From: Adenophora triphylla var. japonica | Lineage: Eukaryota > Streptophyta > Magnoliopsida > Asterales > Campanulaceae | Assembly (NCBI GenBank): GCA_022495995.1 | Contig: JAFEMH010005415.1 | Coordinates: 99,858-163,857 of the forward strand | Length of the DNA: 64,000 nucleotides | Direction: 5' to 3' | Shown: piece after piece, positions 47,426 through 58,677 of the stretch | Position numbering within the stretch: position 1 is the stretch's first letter | How the letters are laid out: every line of letters starts with the position of its first letter | Notes under the pieces: model-generated | Told to the model about the DNA's origin: nothing | Seen by the model: only the letters and a program-made list of their open reading frames with translations | Databases searched by the model: none | Made by a program: the position numbers and the translations under genes

Positions 47426-49205
47426 TATAAACGATAAGTGCGGTACACATTCTGTTCACGTACTGGCCAAGGAGTCGTATAGTTAGAATAGGAATATTTA
47501 TTGAGATCTCTATCCTTATTTAGATACGTTGTAATAGGACTCATTACTTTTAGTTAAGTAGTATATATATTGGGAAGCAATATCATTGAAACCCATGTTG
47601 GGTCAAATATTTCTTTTCATTCTCTGTCGGCTCTTCTTCACTTCTCCCTCTCTATAGGAATATTATTATTTTCGTAAACCACAAATCTCGTTAGATTTTC
47701 TTTTCGATTACCTTATTGATGAGGAAAAACGTTGTAGGAAACCATCTTTTTCATCTTCGAGGCAGGCGAGTTCTCTCTCTACTAATCTTGGATACAAGAA
47801 GTTAGAGGAAAGACTTTCTCTCTCTAGGATTTATCTCCTAGGCACTTCTGTGCATGCATGTGTGTGTGTGTGAGTAGTGAAAAAAAAATAATGTTTTTGC
47901 TGATGCTACTTCTGATTTGAGCAAGCCACCACAATCTTGCTTATTTCCTAAATCCACAATTGATTCTTCTTAAGAGTCAAGTATTTTGGTGAATCCTCCG
48001 TATGGACTTTTTAATTCAACAAACCCACATGTTGTACCCTCTGTAGCAACAACCAAATATGGGTCATTAATCTCTACAAGCCCATCAACCGCAAGTAGCC
48101 TAGCAACATTAGTCTCATATCCATTAGCCCAAGCGTCACAACCCAATGCTGCAGCATATGGCCCGAGCCATCCTTCACCATTGCAAGAAAACCTTCCACC
48201 CAAGACCATAGTCCAGGAGGCTCAAGTTCCTCAACTACCACCTCCTTCAGTTGACTCTCTATTGGGTGTTTTCTCTCCCTCAAATGAGTCCTTTACTTAC
48301 AATCCAGTCTCCATTCATCCCAACCAAAAGTCCTCATTCTCCGGTCCACTTTCTCATGTGAACCATGTGGATACAACTGAAGCGAATCATTCTTTTAAAG
48401 ACCAGTACTTGCCTAGATCAGTCTTGTATGAAGACGATTATTACTCGTTGTATCCCCCGAAAGAGCGAAAACACATGCCTTGTCATGATTACCTAAGGCT
48501 ACTATTCAACATAAATGAGTTACTTTCGGTATTTCCTGTCGGCATGATTTTTGTCTGGTCCTTATCATGGCAATTATGGGGACGCTATTTGAGTTCAAGC
48601 TGCACCTCTGTACCTACTATTAGCTTGAGGGAGGGTGTAAACGATAAGAGCGGTACACAATCGGTTCACGTACTGGCCAGCCAAGGAGTTGTCTAATAGG
48701 AATATTTATTGAGATCTCTATCCTTATTTAGATACATTGTAATAGTAATAGGACTCTTTACTTTTAGTTAAGTAGTATACTCCCTCCGTCCCGTCCGACT
48801 TAGGACGTTTTGCCATTTTGGCATTCCACCCGACTTAGGACGGCCCAAAATGGAAAGTTTATATTACTTTTATATTAAATGAGACCCACTTGTCATACTC
48901 ACAACAATAATCCCATCACTATTTATTCCACTCATTCTCTCTCCTATTTAATTTTTCACACTCACAACACATCCTCCACTCATTCTCTCTCCTAATATTA
49001 TAATAGTATTCCTTAATCTCCGTGTCGGAAGTGAATGTCCTAAGTCGGACGGGACGGAGGGAGTATATATTGTGAAGCAATATCATTGAAACCCAAGTTG
49101 GGTCAAATATTTCTTTTCGTTATCTGTCGGCTCTTCTTCACTTCTCCCTCTATATTGTTTTGAGATTATTTCTTCTTCTTCCTCATGAACTCTTCTAATC
49201 TAATA
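47426..49205 (+). mobile_element. Small LTR-retrotransposon-like element in intron 2
   Basis: Direct repeats at 47426-47652 and 48636-49152 (the second interrupted by a MITE) share aaacgataag, gttcacgtactggcca, gatctctatccttatttag and aagcaatatcattgaaaccc. The right copy follows a purine tract, cttgagggaggg, and begins TGTAAACG; the left begins TATAAACG. Candidate target copies gagtc occur at 47421-47425 and 49206-49210. Outer ends are uncertain. The interior has a 236-codon open frame (47986) without a recognised domain, rich in Pro and Ser. Confidence 0.6.
48780..49063. mobile_element. Stowaway MITE inside the right repeat of the intron 2 element
   Basis: CTCCCTCCGTCCCGTCCGAC at the left and gtcggacgggacggagggag at the right, with TA sites. 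The left repeat at about 47560 shows the uninterrupted sequence agtagtatatat, so the insertion and its TA duplication are directly visible. Confidence 0.93.
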
Positions 49206-49210
49206 GAGTC

Positions 49211-49474
49211 TACATACAGTCTGCATTGTGTTTAGGATTTAGAGTTTCCATTGCTACTTCGTCCTTCATAAATTGGAGTTCAACCACTGAAAGTGAACAT
49301 ATTTTTTGCAGCATCATGTTGATTTTATTTTTTTCCTTCAGTATTGTGCATCCTTTTCCGTTTTATGGTATTTTTTGCAACATTAATTTTCAAATTTTGA
49401 ATTTAATCAATGGAGGAAATCACGCTCTCACCAAACATACATGGCATTTACGTCAATGTTAAATCACATATTTA
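49211..49474. other. Intron 2 spacer
   Basis: No gene or repeat recognised; AT-rich. Confidence 0.3.
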
Positions 49475-50130
49475 TAGCAAGATCTCATTCTGTTACATGA
49501 TCGTCCACCTCAGACCTGAACAATGAGCACCGTAAGCTAAGCAGGGGCTTCTCCGTCTAAAGCCCCTTCGGTGTGATAGTAAGTATCTGGTTATAAAAAC
49601 AGCTCAAACTGAATTGAAAAAGCTTGAGGGCAGGAAAAATGGCTTACTTGACCTCCAAGATGAATGTTGTATATATACTCTCATAAAGTGATATGACGTC
49701 ATCGAGGTCATCATGGACCACATGACAGGTGTCTCCTCCTGGTTAGCCTCAACATACTTTATCCAACTCCACCACTTCTGCAGGTGAGATCATGGGACGC
49801 CAAAGGAGATATTTTTGTCTTATTATTTGATAAAAATCCTTTATATGTCAGATGGTTTGTCCTTTGTTGTGAACGGTTAGGAATATTCCATATAGCTTTA
49901 GGCGGGATGATCACCATCTCGCCGGAATCGTTGATTCCGCCAAACTTTGCTTATGTTGGAATGGAGCCTTAGGAAAGTAGGCGAGATCACCATTTCTCCA
50001 GAAGAGTCAGTGATCTCGCTCTGCTTCCCTTCATCCTTTTGATTAATTTGACTGGGGGAGATCATTATTTCACCAAAAGTCAGTGATCTCGCTCCACTTT
50101 TCTTTAGTTTGTCCACATGGTTGCCTTAAA
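49475..50130. repeat. Palindrome-rich fragment in intron 2, probably an old LTR piece
   Basis: It contains GGGGCTT-ctccgtct-AAGCCCC near 49541 and, at 49905-50100, three diverged repeats built on gcgagatcac...gtgatctcgc. The middle one has 10-bp perfect arms with a 19-nt loop. The style resembles the LTR palindromes elsewhere in the window. No matching second LTR is present. Confidence 0.45.
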
Positions 50131-50447
50131 TCGCTTGGAGATAGGGCTCCACTTTGACTTCCAACTTGGCGGTATGACTATTATAGTTGACTTTTCCACG
50201 TATGCCACAACTTTATTGTTGATGGTCCCCATAACTTATTTGACAGTACTGGATTACATTTTATTTGTACACATCAGGTTTTCCATTATACTTTTGCTCA
50301 TTATGTTAGCCTTAATTTATATGCTCTTCCTAGTTTCTATTAGTTAATTAGGTATATACTCCTATATTGTAAAAGAAAATTGGATTTTGAAAAGAGATTG
50401 AAGAGACATTTATTACTACCTTCTCACAAAAACTAGCATATGGGCAG

Positions 50448-50506
50448 TTGCAGGAAGAAGCGAGCTTAATGGCAAAAAAGATTGAGGAACTTGAAATTTC
50501 CAAAAG
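50448..50506 (+). CDS. SOC1-like: MADS-box gene exon 3 (start of K domain)
   Basis: The acceptor tatgggcag is followed by TTGCAGGAAGAAGCGAGC, reading LQEEASLMAKKIEELEISK and leaving AG before the donor gtgaaa. This is the first K-domain helix with heptad-spaced Leu, Met and Ile. At 59 bp it is one codon shorter than the 62 bp usual in the family. The upstream aactag site would add 14 bp and break the frame. Confidence 0.88.
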
Positions 50507-50594
50507 GTGAAAATAGTTCGAATCCGGTTATATATTGAGATTATATCAAAATCCCTTTTGAACCTGATAAATAAAACCAACGTATGGCATGCAG

Positions 50595-50694
50595 AAAGTT
50601 GTTGGGAGATGGTTTGGACTCGAGCTCTTTGGATGAGTTACAAGCAACAGAAGACCAGTTGGAGAAAAGCTTGAACCTTATTAGGGCAAGAAAG
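50595..50694 (+). CDS. SOC1-like: MADS-box gene exon 4 (K domain)
   Basis: The acceptor ggcatgcag precedes AAAGTTGTTGGGAGATGG, reading KLLGDGLDSSSLDELQ and then ATEDQLEKSLNLIRARK before the donor gtactc. This is the central K-box with the conserved L-x-S-L-x-E-L-Q core that drives MIKC multimerisation. The 100-bp length matches the family. It completes the Arg codon begun in exon 3. Confidence 0.95.
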
Positions 50695-50785
50695 GTACTC
50701 CACACACACAACTGCTCATCAATTCTCAGTTATCCATTTCTTGACAGAATTAACTAACTATTTAAACATTGTTGCGTATTCATAG

Positions 50786-50827
50786 AATTCGTTGTATAAG
50801 GAGAAAGTTCAGCAGCTCAAAGAACAG
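50786..50827 (+). CDS. SOC1-like: MADS-box gene exon 5 (K domain)
   Basis: A 42-bp exon between tcatag and gtaaaa, reading NSLYKEKVQQLKEQ. It continues the K-domain coiled coil in frame. A family-typical 42-bp exon. Confidence 0.94.
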
Positions 50828-50841
50828 GTAAAAAGCCTCAC

Positions 50842-50845
<4 letters not shown>

Positions 50846-50893
<48 letters not shown>

Positions 50894-50909
50894 CACACAC
50901 ACACACACA
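50846..50909. repeat. (CT)n(CA)n microsatellite in intron 5
   Basis: CT dinucleotides to 50890 followed by CA dinucleotides to 50909, 60 bp before exon 6. Confidence 0.95.
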
Positions 50910-50971
50910 TAACCAGCATTTGAGTCCCAGCGCGACTAATCTTTATTGTCATGTACATTTCCATAAACCAG

Positions 50972-51013
50972 GAGAAAGTTCTTGCCAAAGAAAATGCAGA
51001 ACTGAGGAAAAAG
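50972..51013 (+). CDS. SOC1-like: MADS-box gene exon 6 (end of K domain)
   Basis: A 42-bp exon between aaaccag and gtaatg, reading EKVLAKENAELRKK. It is the last helix segment of the K domain. It lies just after a (CT)n(CA)n tract in intron 5. Confidence 0.93.
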
Positions 51014-51154
51014 GTAATGGTTTTTGGTCATTTCAAATTTGCATATCATTGATATCTTTATATTAATTTCTTGCATAAAAAACTCCGAGCATCATGCGAG
51101 GAAAAACAAAGGTACCATATATGAATATATTTGACGATAACTTGATTTATTCAG

Positions 51155-51271
51155 TGCGAGATACAACATTTGGATGTATTTAATTCAGCAGCAGCAGAAG
51201 TAGAAGAAAGGCGAGTTTTGGAAGTAGAGACTGAGTTGTTCATAGGGCTACCGAAAAGACGAAGATTCTAA
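51155..51271 (+). CDS. SOC1-like: MADS-box gene exon 7 (C-terminal domain and stop)
   Basis: The acceptor tttattcag precedes TGCGAGATACAACATTTGG. The exon encodes 38 residues: CEIQHLDVFNSAAAEVEER, then VLEVETELFIGLPKRRRF and TAA at 51269-51271. E-V-E-T-E-L-F-I-G-L-P is the diagnostic C-terminal SOC1 motif. A possible polyadenylation signal AATAAA overlaps the stop region at 51270-51275; the 3' UTR probably ends before about 51420. Confidence 0.95.
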   Translation, partial: CEIQHLDVFNSAAAEVEERRVLEVETELFIGLPKRRRF

Positions 51272-51417
51272 TAAACTTGGTGAAATATTCAAGTCGATTG
51301 GATGCATAAATTTTTTATGTTTGTGATGAGTGTTTAAATTTTCCATATCCCTCATTAAATAGAACCCTACCCTAACTGAAATTATTATTTATCTAAGAAT
51401 GTGTATCTCTAACCTTC
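51272..51417 (+). other. 3' UTR and downstream flank of the MADS-box gene
   Basis: AT-rich sequence after the stop with AATAAA-like signals (51270) and a further attaaatag near 51355. It is not repeated elsewhere in the window. The poly(A) site is not determined. Confidence 0.45.
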
Positions 51418-51631
51418 TGTTAGGACCTAACTATGTAATCCACATAGTTATACATGGTTTTTACAAAGAAACATATCCAATGTTATCTGACAGCCAAGAT
51501 AACTCATGAACTCTGGACAGCCAAGCCAAAGACAACCTGCTCATTCCATTAAAATCATCTTGACAGCGATGATCAAACAAAGACCAATCAATTAAATCAA
51601 TGTATTTAATTACAAAGTGATTATTACTTAT
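51418..51631. other. Fragment resembling an inverted LTR end
   Basis: Starts TGTTAGGACCTAAC, which is the exact complement of the inner end of the adjacent LTR (gttaggtcctaaca, ending 52861), and contains two gacagcc motifs like those of the same element. It may be a remnant of a related LTR in the opposite orientation, into which the next element inserted. Confidence 0.4.
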
Positions 51632-52861
51632 TGAAAGGCCCTTGCTTGGTATGTAGATGATCAGACAGCTATGGTATTAGCTTAGCTGTCAGATGATAAT
51701 TTAATTTGTGCAGCGGAATAAAAGTGATTTGAAATAATGGTAGGACAACAAACACAAGGAGATAATGCAAGTGTGTGAATGTGATTGCAAAAATGTAATA
51801 ACACAGAGAATTTAAAGTGGTTCAGAGTTCACTCCTCCTACATCCACCCTCACTGTCAAACTTGACAAGTGAGATCAATTTTATTATAATCTTTAATCAA
51901 CAAAAATTACAAATGATTGATTTAGGTAAGTTCCTTGAACTTCCTCTTCCTAATTAGTACAGTCAACTAGGGATACACTTAAAGTACGAGTCTTAAGTGC
52001 TTTTACAACTTGAAGTACGATCTCAAGATTTTACAAAATAACTAATACACTCAAAGTACGAGTCTTGAGTGATTACAAACTTATTCTACACCTAAAGTAC
52101 GGTCTTAGGTGGTTGGGGTTGTGAATTAACACACTGGGGTTGTTTTTTGTTGGTGAAGAGGTTTAGGGGTGAAGGTTTTGGTTTTGGAACAGGGTGTTAA
52201 AGGTAAGGATTGGTGTGTGTGTGTGTGGATTACGAAGGTGTGTGTGGGTGTTTGGAAAGGGTTTTTATTTGGGAAAATGAGTATTTTTCAGTAATTTTGT
52301 TAGAGGAAGAGATCCTCTATTTATACCCTTCAATGTAGCCGTTGGAATATGTTGCGGCTACATTAATGAGCTTTGGCGGTCTTTGTCCCACTTGTCCACA
52401 TGCAGTCTTCATGAGTCAGTCTTGAGTCAGTGAGCTTGAACCGAGAGCTTCTAGAAGGTCTTGATGGTCTTCATTGGTCTTCATTGATGGACTTGATAGG
52501 CGTGAAGATGCGGGATCTAACATGGTTGAGTTTGTGGTAACATGGTGTGAGGCGAGGAGATGGGCTGCCCGAGGCCCGAAGTCATAGCCGTCGGATCATG
52601 GCAATGCTTAGCTATCGAGAGGATCTCTAATAAGGACCGAGATGCACTTGATGATCTTGATGACTTAGAGAGTGACTATGATTCATGTTTTTGATTGATT
52701 GTAAACATTGTATAAGAAAGAATCATAGTTTATCGGACTCATAGCCGTCAAAGTGAAGAATTATGACAGATAACATCTTTTGATATAAACCCCGCTTCTA
52801 TATATATATTCCTTTATCAAAACCAACTAACTAAGACATTGATCAAAGTTAGGTCCTAACA
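51632..52861 (-). repeat. 3' LTR of the SIRE-like element
   Basis: 1,230 bp. The minus strand begins TGTTAGGACCTAAC and ends AGGGCCTTTCA. It shows the inverted pair gacagcta / tagctgtc near 51665-51690 and four periodic aagtacg(a)...tct blocks at 51978-52105. Confidence 0.9.
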
Positions 52862-55800
52862 ATTTCCCCCTTTTTGGTAAAGGAAGATTTATCTAGAACA
52901 AGTTTTCACATTTTGATAAGAGAAATAATAAAAGAAGTAATCCAAGGAATCATATCGGGCGAGAGGTAATCAAACCGAGATTGAATACTTGGAATTAATC
53001 TCAAGATGAGAAGAGTTCACAAAATATTGTTATACAAGCGAGGCAAACAAAACAAATTGTTTTTAACAAAAAAATTGTTCCATAACAAATACAATTATTC
53101 ATCGACAATTGATCATAGAATTCATCTCTTTCTTGTCTGGCGTAGAATCTGATTTCTTTCATCCTCTAACTCTCTTCTCATTTCGAGGCTCAACTCCTCT
53201 GTAGAAGAACTCATTGTTCCACTCCCGTGACATCCTTTCATCATACTTGAAGAATTTGTCTTCCTTTGACTTGATTGAGATCTTCTAAGGGGTATTTGAT
53301 CATTTCGATTCTCATTGTGCCCCACAAATGTTTCTTCTTGTTCCTGGTCTTCTTGCTCTGCATGGGCACACTTGGTGATCTGGTTGTGGGCGGAACGATG
53401 CTTGAGCATGAGTGAATTCTTGAGGAGGATTGGAAGCTGTAGGGGTGGAAATATTGTTGGAGAGTCTTGATCGGGGTTTGAGGGAGCATCATTATCACTA
53501 TCAATATCATAGGCTGTCGAGTCGATGAAAGATCAATAACGGTTACGCTCTGCTTTGGTGACACTATGGAAGATCTGAATTCTTTGATCTCGGGAATAGA
53601 GACCAAGTTTTTGAAATGAGAGTTTTCATTGGGTGAGGTGAAGTTAATAGGATCTACGGTGATGAAGGGTGAGAGGTATGGCTCAATTCCTGGATTAAGA
53701 GTTGGGGAAAAGATGTTGGCGGTTTTGCTTAATAGAAGCATAATGGCACACTTTTGTTCAAACAGTGAAAGGAAAAGTGTTTTGCAAGGTCAATGCACGG
53801 GGAGAAGACTAAACCCTTTGGCATATACAAGCGGGAATTGAGTGATGGAGAGATGAGTTGGGTGAAAAGAATTTCCCAATCAAGAATAGTATTGGGAGTG
53901 ATGAACTTTGGGAAGGATGGGATTTGATGAACAAAGTTGGAGGTGGATGAGGTTCTTGGCAGCTGCCATTTTTCATAGGCAAAGAACACTAACCTGCCGG
54001 GTTTCTTGCTACAACAATCAAGCCATTCCTTGGCAGGTTCCCGAGAATTTTGGATAGATGAAGGGATTTGCAATTTACGGGATGTGAGTTACATGGGGTA
54101 ACCTTGTCCTTCTTTGCTTTGATGGAAGACATAGAGAAATCAATTCCACAACTAAGCATCCAAGGTTCCCTTTTGGGAAGGAAGGATTGATTTGGATTTG
54201 GAGGAATAGAATGACTTGGAGAAGCTGTGAGAATTTGTTAGGAATGGGATCAGCATCGGATATGTCTTGACCTTGTCCGGCCCGGTATTGGACTTTGTGG
54301 AGAGACTTCAAAAGGTTCATTTTCGGGAATTGGAGAAGGTGGCTTGGAAGGTGGAGAGGATTGGGTTGAAACAGATGGGATTGGCTCGGAGGTTTGGCCA
54401 AGACTTTGATTTAGAGACACGGAAGTAAATTGAGATTTGAGGAGATTCAAGGCTGCCCTTACCTCACTTTTTGCCAACCTTTTCTCAAGAATAGCTATCA
54501 TAGCTTCCTCATTTTCACGAGTTCCATCAAGCTCAAGACCTTTGCAAGCATTCACAATTGAGTCTCCTTTTGAGACCGAGAATGGGATTAATCTCAACTC
54601 CAACCTTCTTGAGTTTTTGAATGACCTTAGAAGTATCATCAAGATTCCCCCTTTCGGTTTCAACGGTTGGGGCGGGGATCATTCACGGAGTTCGGCCTCG
54701 GGAATGGAAGGGAAGGGATGGCTATCAACATTCATATTTGTCACCTTTGGGTTTCTAGATGACTCACCTGGTCCACTTCTTTTACGCATTAACCTAAGCC
54801 TGAGTTCATCTAGGGCCACTACTGATTCTTCCTCACTCAGAAAGTCCTTAAGATAAAAAAGAACGGCCTTTTCGGTATACGGGTTCCCATCCAACTCAAT
54901 AGTTTCGAAATTTGCTTCTCATGATTTTAGCTATCTGTTGAGGTTGGGTAGAGGGGATATTCTCATCGGTGTTCCCCCTTAAAGGTTGCTTATCTAAGGG
55001 TTCTTTGAGATTGAGGATAGCTTGATGGGTGATTGATGTCTGGTGGGTGTGGATTTTGGGGAAATGGAAGGGGTAGATATTTTGGTTTTCTTTGATTTGG
55101 GGGCTTTCTTTTCAATTTTTCTTTTCTTTGGTAATGATCTAGAAGGAATGGTTAAGGAAGATTGTACCTTTGATCGGTAGGTATTGTCATTTGGAGGGAT
55201 AGGCTGTACGATGTTGCTTTCCTTTGTGAAGGGTTTTGGATAGGGCAAGGGTGCTGAAGCTCTTGAGAATCTATGTTAGCATCACCGGCATCATCTTGAT
55301 TCGCCAAGTGTCAACCTCATGGCCATCAACATCACCTCTTTCTTCAAACATTCCTAGCATGGGTGTCGAGAGATGGTTCCTTCACCGTCGGCTATCGAGA
55401 TCATCCTTGCTTTTGCCCTTTTTGCTAGGAGATACCACGGTTCTCTTGAGCACTCCGGTCTTCTTGACATTGGTTTTTACTCCTCTTTTCATCCTCCTAC
55501 TAGTAGCCAAAGCTATCAAATCTTTCCAATGATTAAGCTTTATTCTTGTTTCTTCAAGCATTTTCTCTTGGGCTTCTTTGAAACTCTCAAGGCTCATATC
55601 CCCGGCCTTCATAACAATTCCCTTCTATTGTTTCAATGAAAAGGTTCTTTCATTGAAGCATCTTGTCTCTGACGGACTTTCTTTGTCTTCGGCCATTTCT
55701 TGGATAGAGCGGGTTTGAGCTTTGGAATTAGGACTTCAAGGATTCCACTCATGAATGCTGAAGTTGTTCATTCTTCCACCTTGCTTCTTGAATTTGAGAG

Positions 55801-58050
55801 TAGAGGATGAGACGGCAAGTTGGAAATTATGGAGAAGGACAATGCACCAATTTGTATCCTTGGTCATCAGCCGAGCATCTGCTTCCACTCATTTGATCCC
55901 ATTTGGTCAAATGAGGATTGTTTGCCATCGATGGCTTTGTTGACCACATCCATCAATGTTGACTTGAAGATATCATCTTTGTTCTTCACCATAGCTTTGT
56001 CTTGAATGCTTTGAAGTCGGTTACTTTAAGACCAAGAAATTTTTCATAAACAGTCTTTAATCTTTCGATCCTCTATCCCATATATTTTTCACATGACATC
56101 TTCTTTATTTGGGATTCCATAGACCTCACTAACCAAATCTTGAGTGATAGTTATCTCTACATTTTCTATGGTGGCGATTATTGAATTATCTTCATTGTTT
56201 CTTCTTCCTACCAAATAAATTTCTCTGCAGAGTTCTTCATAAATTGGGGGTTTAGCTCCCATAAAATCAAGTAGTTCATTTACCTCAAGCGGTTCTTTGA
56301 TGAGGATTCCAACTTCGTGAGTCATAGAAGTTGGGTTTGATGAAGTAGCCATGAGCATCTGGGTACATTGCTTTAGGTCCGCCATTGATGCTTTGAAAAG
56401 GAATTAGGGTTGGAGAAATACGATGGTAGATTGGAGAGGGAAAGAGAAGAAATTTAAACTGAGGGTTAAGGAAAAGGAATTTTGGTGATTGCGAAAGAGA
56501 GAGAGAGAGACAAATGATGAGTGGTACGTGGGCTTTAATGAGCATTGGGGGTTACAAAGTTAAGTAACTGTTCATATGAAGCAGTGGTTTTTACTCTTCC
56601 CCATCTTTGAGACATTTATTCCCACAAAACACAAGAAGAACATTATCCTTTTCAAGGAGATTTGGCGAGTGGAAGAGGCGGCGAAGGAAGTGACAATTGT
56701 GAGCAATTAACTCGATCAAATCACTTAAAGTATGCTTTAACCTAGGCTGTTGAAAGAAATCTCTCGACAGTTAAGCTAGTTTGAATGATGATTCTTTATG
56801 CGAGATAGCTAGGTGAAAATTTGCCTATAAAACAATGAAAACTTCAGAGGAAAATTACTCAGATTGATTTACAAAAAATGGGAAGATTTTCTTCAAAGTT
56901 TAATCCAAAGATTATGGCTCAGACAGCTAAGCAACTGGTTTTTGGGAAAAATGGTGAGGATGATTTGATGAGTGATGAGATGGAGATAGATAGAGAGGCT
57001 TTCAACATTGTTGAAAGTTCGGAGAAAGTGAATGATAAGGGAAAGAAAAAGAGAGTGAGGGTTGATGAAGATATAGAAATGAAGGAGGTAGGCTGTCGGG
57101 GAAAAGATTGACGGCAAGGAGGGAGAAGGAATAAGGCTGTTTGGGAAGACAATCAAAGTTGATCAAGGAGAGTCAAGTAAGGGAAGGAGTAAGGTAGAAA
57201 GGGTATACACACTAGGGGAGTTGGTGAAGCGGGACGAGCTCGGACGGCTAAGGAGAGAAGCTTAGGCTGTCGTAAGAAGGTTGAGCAAGATAAGCTTTAT
57301 ACACCTGTGAGCGAGGATTCTCTTTCTCCAGGAGTTGGTTTGTTGGAAGGTAGAGGAGATAACTTTGCGGGAGTGCATATATCTCCTTCTTCAACCATCT
57401 CATACTGTTCAACCAGGTTGTAGGTTGCTTCGATCTGCAAGAGCACCTCATGTGGAGAGGGTGGAGTCAAATATTGGTCAACCATTTGCAATCACGGGGA
57501 ATGGTTCTTTTTCGGGAGAATTTAGCTTTGTTACTCCAATGGAGGGATTGCTTCGGCCATATGATCCGAGTTGAAGAGTGGTGGCCTAGAAGAGCAAGTC
57601 CTTCTCTCCAATATTCAGTCACTTCCATTGATCCTTTCTTGGATAGGCATCCCGTGTGGTTGCAGAGGTACCAACAAACTTTGCAAACAACTCGGGGAGG
57701 CTAGAATTGAAGGAATGAGTCTTTGGTGGAGGGTGCAGGGAGACTGTGACATTTCAAAGAATGTCGACGGCAAAGGAGAAGGATTGAAGAGAAGAGAGTG
57801 GTTACGAGATTTGTTTGGTTTGGAAGAAGTTTTTGTTGGGTAAGTTGAGATGGGAGAGAAGAATTTGATGGGTTGTTTGAATGTTTTTGTTGTAAGTTTT
57901 TGTTGTTTTTGGTTTTCAAGGCTTTTGGAATGATAGGCTGTCGGTGGATGGCTTGTTAGGAATGTGTAAGATGTAATAGCTATCGAGCAACATTGTGATA
58001 GCATTACTCTGTTTGTAATCCTCTTTTATTTGAAAAGAACACCCCTTTTA
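52862..58050 (-). pseudogene. Extra region between pol and the 3' LTR of the SIRE-like element
   Basis: About 5.2 kb with fragmentary frames on the minus strand. The clearest, from 56385, has about 98 codons: PIYEELCREIYLV, ITQDLVSEVYGIPNKEDV. This style resembles the plant putative-transposon-protein domain (Transposase_32). Downstream frames are Lys/Pro/Ser-rich with several shifts (55612, 55248, 54663, 54401, 53741). It could be a degraded third ORF in the pol orientation; a comparable, env-like ORF is known in SIRE elements. Between 56878 and 57843 the + strand also has coding-like pieces (MGRFSSKFNPKIMAQ), so two opposed genes are possible. No function is assigned. Confidence 0.45.
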
Positions 58051-58677
58051 TTTTGGCATATTAATCATCCCAAGCATGGCTCTCAATAGTTCAAATCTTT
58101 TTTCATCCATGGCATTTGTGAGAATATCAGAGACATTGTTCTCAGTGCAAACTTTTGCAAGGTTGATATTCCCTTTTTCAACATGAGCTCTGATGAAATG
58201 ATGCCTGACTTCAATGTGCTTGGTTTTTGAATGTTGGACAGGATTTTTACGTCATAGCAATGGTACTTGAGTTGTCACAGAAGATGGGAATGTTTGATAA
58301 TTCAATTCCAAAGTCTTGAAGTTGACTTTTAAGGTAGAGAATTTGTGAACAACACAAGCCTGCGGCAATGTACTCGGCCTCGGCGGTTGAGGTTGCAACT
58401 GAGGTTTGCTTTTTGCTTGACCATGAGATAATCCTTGATCCAATAAGCTGGCATCCACCACTAGTGGATTTTCTATCTAGATTGCACCCTGCATAGTCGA
58501 GTCGGTGAATCCAACTAGAGAGAATGGGGATTCAGTGGGATACCATAGGCCAAAATCAGGGGTTCCTTTGATATATCTCAAAATTCTCTTGACAGCTGAG
58601 AGATGAGATTCTTTGGGATTGGCTTGAAACCTAGCACATAGACATACACTAAACATTATGTCTGGTCTTGAAGGCAT
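58051..58677 (-). pseudogene. RNase H end of the SIRE-like pol, frameshifted
   Basis: Starts in a different frame from the main pol [23 protein letters not shown] and HLSAVKRILRYIKGTPDFGL are the usual RT/RNase H linker. Then come the TSGGCQLIGSRIISWSSKKQ stretch and the end RFELLRAMLGMINMPK at about 58051. At least three frame changes or stops. Confidence 0.85.

Noticed and set aside
47986..48696. A 236-codon ORF in intron 2 as an independent gene
   Set aside because: It lies between two direct repeats of an LTR-like element and continues into the right repeat. Low-complexity Pro/Ser content and no domain.
49500..49580. A possible structured RNA gene (hairpin with GGGGCTT/AAGCCCC)
   Set aside because: It does not fit tRNA, 5S or snRNA patterns and sits in a probable LTR fragment.
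54437..54856. Plus-strand ORF of 139 codons
   Set aside because: Opposed minus-strand frames are better supported as remnants of the SIRE-like extra ORF, and this frame has no recognisable motif.
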